In this document: piece by piece, positions 61,656-64,000 of the stretch | How positions within the stretch are numbered: position 1 is the first letter of the stretch | Layout of the letters: every line of letters begins with the position of its first letter | Origin: an uncultured Collinsella sp. | Lineage (GTDB): Bacteria > Actinomycetota > Coriobacteriia > Coriobacteriales > Coriobacteriaceae | Assembly: GCA_902494625.1 (NCBI GenBank) | Contig: CABUUB010000003.1 | Location: 1-64,000, forward strand | Direction of reading: 5' to 3' | DNA length: 64,000 nt | Notes under the pieces: generated by a model | The model's database searches: none | Told to the model about the DNA's origin: nothing | The model's input: only the letters and a program-made list of their open reading frames with translations | Made by a program: the position numbers and the translations under genes

Positions 61656-63320
61656 ATGAAAGAAAAATTCCAATCGTTCGGAAAGGCAATGCTCGTTCCG
61701 ATTACGCTCATTGCCATTTCCGGTCTCTTTTTGGGTATCGGTAGCGTTTTTACGACCGAACTGACCCTTGTGTCCCTTGGCGTTAATTGGGACTGGTATG
61801 CCGCTTCGCCGCTCTTTACGTTCTTCTCGGTATTTAAGGGTCTCGGCGAGGTAATCATTGGAAACCTCGGTGTTTTGTTTGCTGTCGGCTGCGCCTTCTC
61901 CTTGTCTCGCAAAGAGAAGGGCTGGGCTGCCTTTTCTGCCCTTGTCTGCTATCTCACCATGCTCAAGACGGTTGAGATTCTGCTTGGAGCAGCTGGCTTG
62001 GCTGCCGACAATACAACGGTGGAAGCTCTTCAGAAGGTCGGCCTTACGTCCATTCAGGCGAGTGAGCAGTCCGCACTCTACACTACCTCGCTCGGCTTTT
62101 TTGGCTACAGCTCTGGTGTCTTTGGCGGCATTATCGTGGGCTGCCTGGTCGCCTGGATCACCGGCCGCTTTTACAAGACCAAGCTTCCAACGGCGCTGGC
62201 GTTTTTTGCGGGCAGTCGAACGGTCCCCATTGTATCGCTGATCGCCGGTGGCATCCTGGGCGGCATTATGTACTTCGTCTGGCCCGTCATCGGTGGATGC
62301 TTCTCGGGTATTGCGACGTTCGTGAAAGGCTCCGGTCTGGTCGGTACGTTTGTCTATCGCTGGGTGCTCGAGAGCCTTGTGCCGTTTGGCTTGCATCCGT
62401 TGCTCGAGACGCCCATGTATTGGACTGAGCTTGGCGGCTCCATGGTCGTCGATGGAACGCGCGTGGTGGGCAATAGCGCCATTCAGCTTGCACAGCTCGC
62501 TTCTCCCAGCAGTGACAAGCTCTTGGTTAGGGCCTTCATGGCTGGCTATGGCATTAACGATTACGCGTTGTTCCCGGGCATCGCCCTTGCTATGTGGTCT
62601 TGTGCCAAGCCCCAGAACCGCAAGAAGGTTGCTGGTCTTTTAATCCCCACAGTGATTTCGACTGTTTTCTTTGGCGTTACGGAGCCTATTCTCTTTACGT
62701 TCCTGTTTGCCGCCCCCTGGCTCTACTTTGGCGTTTACGCTCCGCTTTCCGGACTGGGTGAAGTTCTCTCGGAGGCAATGGGCGTTTCGGTGTACCAGGG
62801 AAATATCAAGGACCTGATCCCATTCTTATTCCGCCCCGAGAAGCTTAATCTGCTTCCATACCTTATCCTGCTCCCCGCCTTTTTCCTGGCAGCTTTCTTC
62901 CTCTTCCGGTTCTTTATTACTAAGTTCGATATCAAGACGCCCGGTCGAGACGATGGTGACGATATTGAGTTGATCAACAGCAGAGCCGAGTTCGAGGCAA
63001 AGGCCGCTGAGGCAAAGGGCGAGTCTGATAGCACTCCCGAGAAGGCAGTCCAGGGCCGTGCGGCCAAGGACAGCGCGCTTGCTGTTGGCATTGTCGAAGC
63101 GCTTGGTGGAGCCGACAACATTGATGATCTTGACAACTGCATCTCACGTCTTCGCGTGATTGTCAAGGATGGTTCTAAGGTTGCAGACGACGAGGTGTTC
63201 ACCAAGAATCTTGAAGCTATGGGCGTTATCCGCCTGAGCGACAAGGCAATCCAGGTCATTTACGGTCCTCGTGTCGGCGAAGTCGCTTCTGAGGTGCACG
63301 AAGTTCTCGGTGACGAGTAA
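61656..63320 (+). CDS. PTS glucose/maltose-type transporter, EIICB
   Basis: 554 residues from ATG 61656 (GAGGAGGG 5 nt upstream). EIIC membrane domain with ten segments (residues about 1-420, including FGVTEPILFTFLFAAPW), an Ala/Glu-rich linker (about 440-475) and a C-terminal EIIB domain with the phospho-Cys in LDNCISRLRVIVKD. The order C-B is that of the glucose family (PtsG/MalX/alpha-glucoside). No EIIA domain, so a separate EIIA is needed. A divergently oriented RpiR-type regulator follows. Confidence 0.9.
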   Translation: MKEKFQSFGKAMLVPITLIAISGLFLGIGSVFTTELTLVSLGVNWDWYAASPLFTFFSVFKGLGEVIIGNLGVLFAVGCAFSLSRKEKGWAAFSALVCYLTMLKTVEILLGAAGLAADNTTVEALQKVGLTSIQASEQSALYTTSLGFFGYSSGVFGGIIVGCLVAWITGRFYKTKLPTALAFFAGSRTVPIVSLIAGGILGGIMYFVWPVIGGCFSGIATFVKGSGLVGTFVYRWVLESLVPFGLHPLLETPMYWTELGGSMVVDGTRVVGNSAIQLAQLASPSSDKLLVRAFMAGYGINDYALFPGIALAMWSCAKPQNRKKVAGLLIPTVISTVFFGVTEPILFTFLFAAPWLYFGVYAPLSGLGEVLSEAMGVSVYQGNIKDLIPFLFRPEKLNLLPYLILLPAFFLAAFFLFRFFITKFDIKTPGRDDGDDIELINSRAEFEAKAAEAKGESDSTPEKAVQGRAAKDSALAVGIVEALGGADNIDDLDNCISRLRVIVKDGSKVADDEVFTKNLEAMGVIRLSDKAIQVIYGPRVGEVASEVHEVLGDE

Positions 63321-63382
63321 AACGCGCAAGTGGCTTTCAATTGCATAGCGCAATTCCAGGGCTTGGCTTCCTATCGCATGAT

Positions 63383-64000
63383 TTAGGGGGCCAGGCCTTC
63401 TTGTTTTAGATTGTCAAGGCAGATACTCAATAGTTCTTCGAATGCGAGAATACAACTTCCGGTAAAGCAGTTAGGCTTAACGTTCTTAAGATCCATTGGG
63501 TGATCGTCATGTATCGTAAAGATCGCGTCTGCCGTCTTGGCGAGCTCGCTGTCTTCGTTGCCGGTAAACGCGAGGGTCGTAATGCCCGCGTCGTGGCATG
63601 CCCTTGCGGTTTCCAGGATGGCTTCTGTCTGGCCCGATTTGGATATGAGCATCATGCAGCTGAGCGTATTTCGGTTGGATTCGACAAACTGATCGGTTTC
63701 TAGGAAGTCCTGTATGACGGCCAAAAAGCCAAGTCCAACGAGCTTAGTCGCCATGTACTGCGCAACGATGCGTGAGAAGCCCTCTCCGTTTACTCCGATC
63801 ATTCTGTTGCGATGCAGTGCGGCGATGAATACGTCTACATCTCCGGTGTGACATACGAAGTGGACGCTACTGTCTTTGAGTGATTGATTCATTTCGCGGG
63901 AGACATGCTGAAGGTGCTTGAGATCGTACATCATTTCGCGGTAGCCACGGTAGCCGAGCTTTTTCGAAAGCCTGATGACTGTCGTCATGCTGGTAAAGCA
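63383..64000 (-). CDS. RpiR/MurR family transcriptional regulator (partial)
   Basis: The visible 206 residues continue past the window end: codons upstream of the first internal Met (63988) stay open and spell FTSMTTVIRLSKKLGYRGY, the recognition helix of an RpiR helix-turn-helix. The C-terminal SIS domain has LISKSGQTEAILETA and FTGNEDSELAKTAD. It is convergent with the PTS gene (62-bp gap) and probably regulates it, like the RpiR/PTS pair at 39-42 kb. Confidence 0.85.
   Translation of the reverse strand, partial: CFTSMTTVIRLSKKLGYRGYREMMYDLKHLQHVSREMNQSLKDSSVHFVCHTGDVDVFIAALHRNRMIGVNGEGFSRIVAQYMATKLVGLGFLAVIQDFLETDQFVESNRNTLSCMMLISKSGQTEAILETARACHDAGITTLAFTGNEDSELAKTADAIFTIHDDHPMDLKNVKPNCFTGSCILAFEELLSICLDNLKQEGLAP

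Overview
The window is a gene-dense, roughly 60 % GC bacterial chromosome segment. Its gene content and codon use fit a Gram-positive anaerobic actinobacterium of the Coriobacteriia, most like Collinsella. That placement rests on overall gene repertoire (fused EcfAA', DisA, Veg, several PTS permeases with RpiR-type regulators, full MEP isoprenoid pathway, ClpC, MurE without the DAP motif) and was not confirmed by a database search.

Layout. 0.2-4.8 kb: an FMN riboswitch controls a riboflavin ECF transporter operon (ribU, fused ecfAA', ecfT) followed by two tandem flavin-binding (PPOX-fold) proteins. 4.8-9.9 kb: arginine cluster argC-argJ-argB-argD behind a candidate ArgR site. 9.9-10.5 kb: a gene-free patch with duplicated tRNA-derived pieces downstream of tRNA-Val. 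10.7-18.7 kb: asnB, murE, a HAD phosphatase, murI, rph, the XTP pyrophosphatase, dtd and veg. 18.7-25.5 kb: ispE, tRNA-Pro, tatA, greA, a lysS with an extra tRNA-binding domain, a ThrE-type exporter and a small membrane protein. 25.6-36.4 kb: clpC, pepD, a frameshifted mntP, then disA-ispD-ispF-cysS-rlmB-yacP, a classical housekeeping run. 36.4-42.3 kb: an accessory island with a single-gene HipA-like kinase carrying its own DNA-binding domain, tRNA-Thr, tandem hairpin repeats, and a beta-glucoside PTS/6-phospho-beta-glucosidase pair with a divergent RpiR regulator. 42.6-47.1 kb: the translation/secretion core (tRNA-Tyr, -Thr, -Met, tuf, rpmG, tRNA-Trp, secE, nusG, rplK, rplA). 47.2-54.9 kb: minus-strand genes: a metallophosphoesterase overlapping an unusual ParB-like/BMP fusion protein, mscS, a TrpX-like ABC importer and a WYL regulator. 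55.1-58.4 kb: asnS, a glucose-type EIIA and an alpha/beta hydrolase. 58.4-64 kb: a repeat-rich leader, a FeoA-FeoB fusion with a tandem palindromic operator, a glucose/maltose-type PTS EIICB and a divergent RpiR regulator cut by the window end.

How it works together. Much of the window is core metabolism, translation and envelope synthesis. The accessory parts import sugars (two PTS permeases plus a soluble EIIA), iron and probably amino acids. The most unusual material is (i) the ParB-like/BMP fusion encoded with a metallophosphoesterase, (ii) the lysyl-tRNA synthetase with a C-terminal Trbp111-like domain, (iii) the HipA-like gene with three operator half-sites, and (iv) several families of non-coding repeats. 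One of these is a set of dispersed hairpins whose arms differ but whose loop keeps GGGACAGG, mostly sitting directly on a gene's stop codon.
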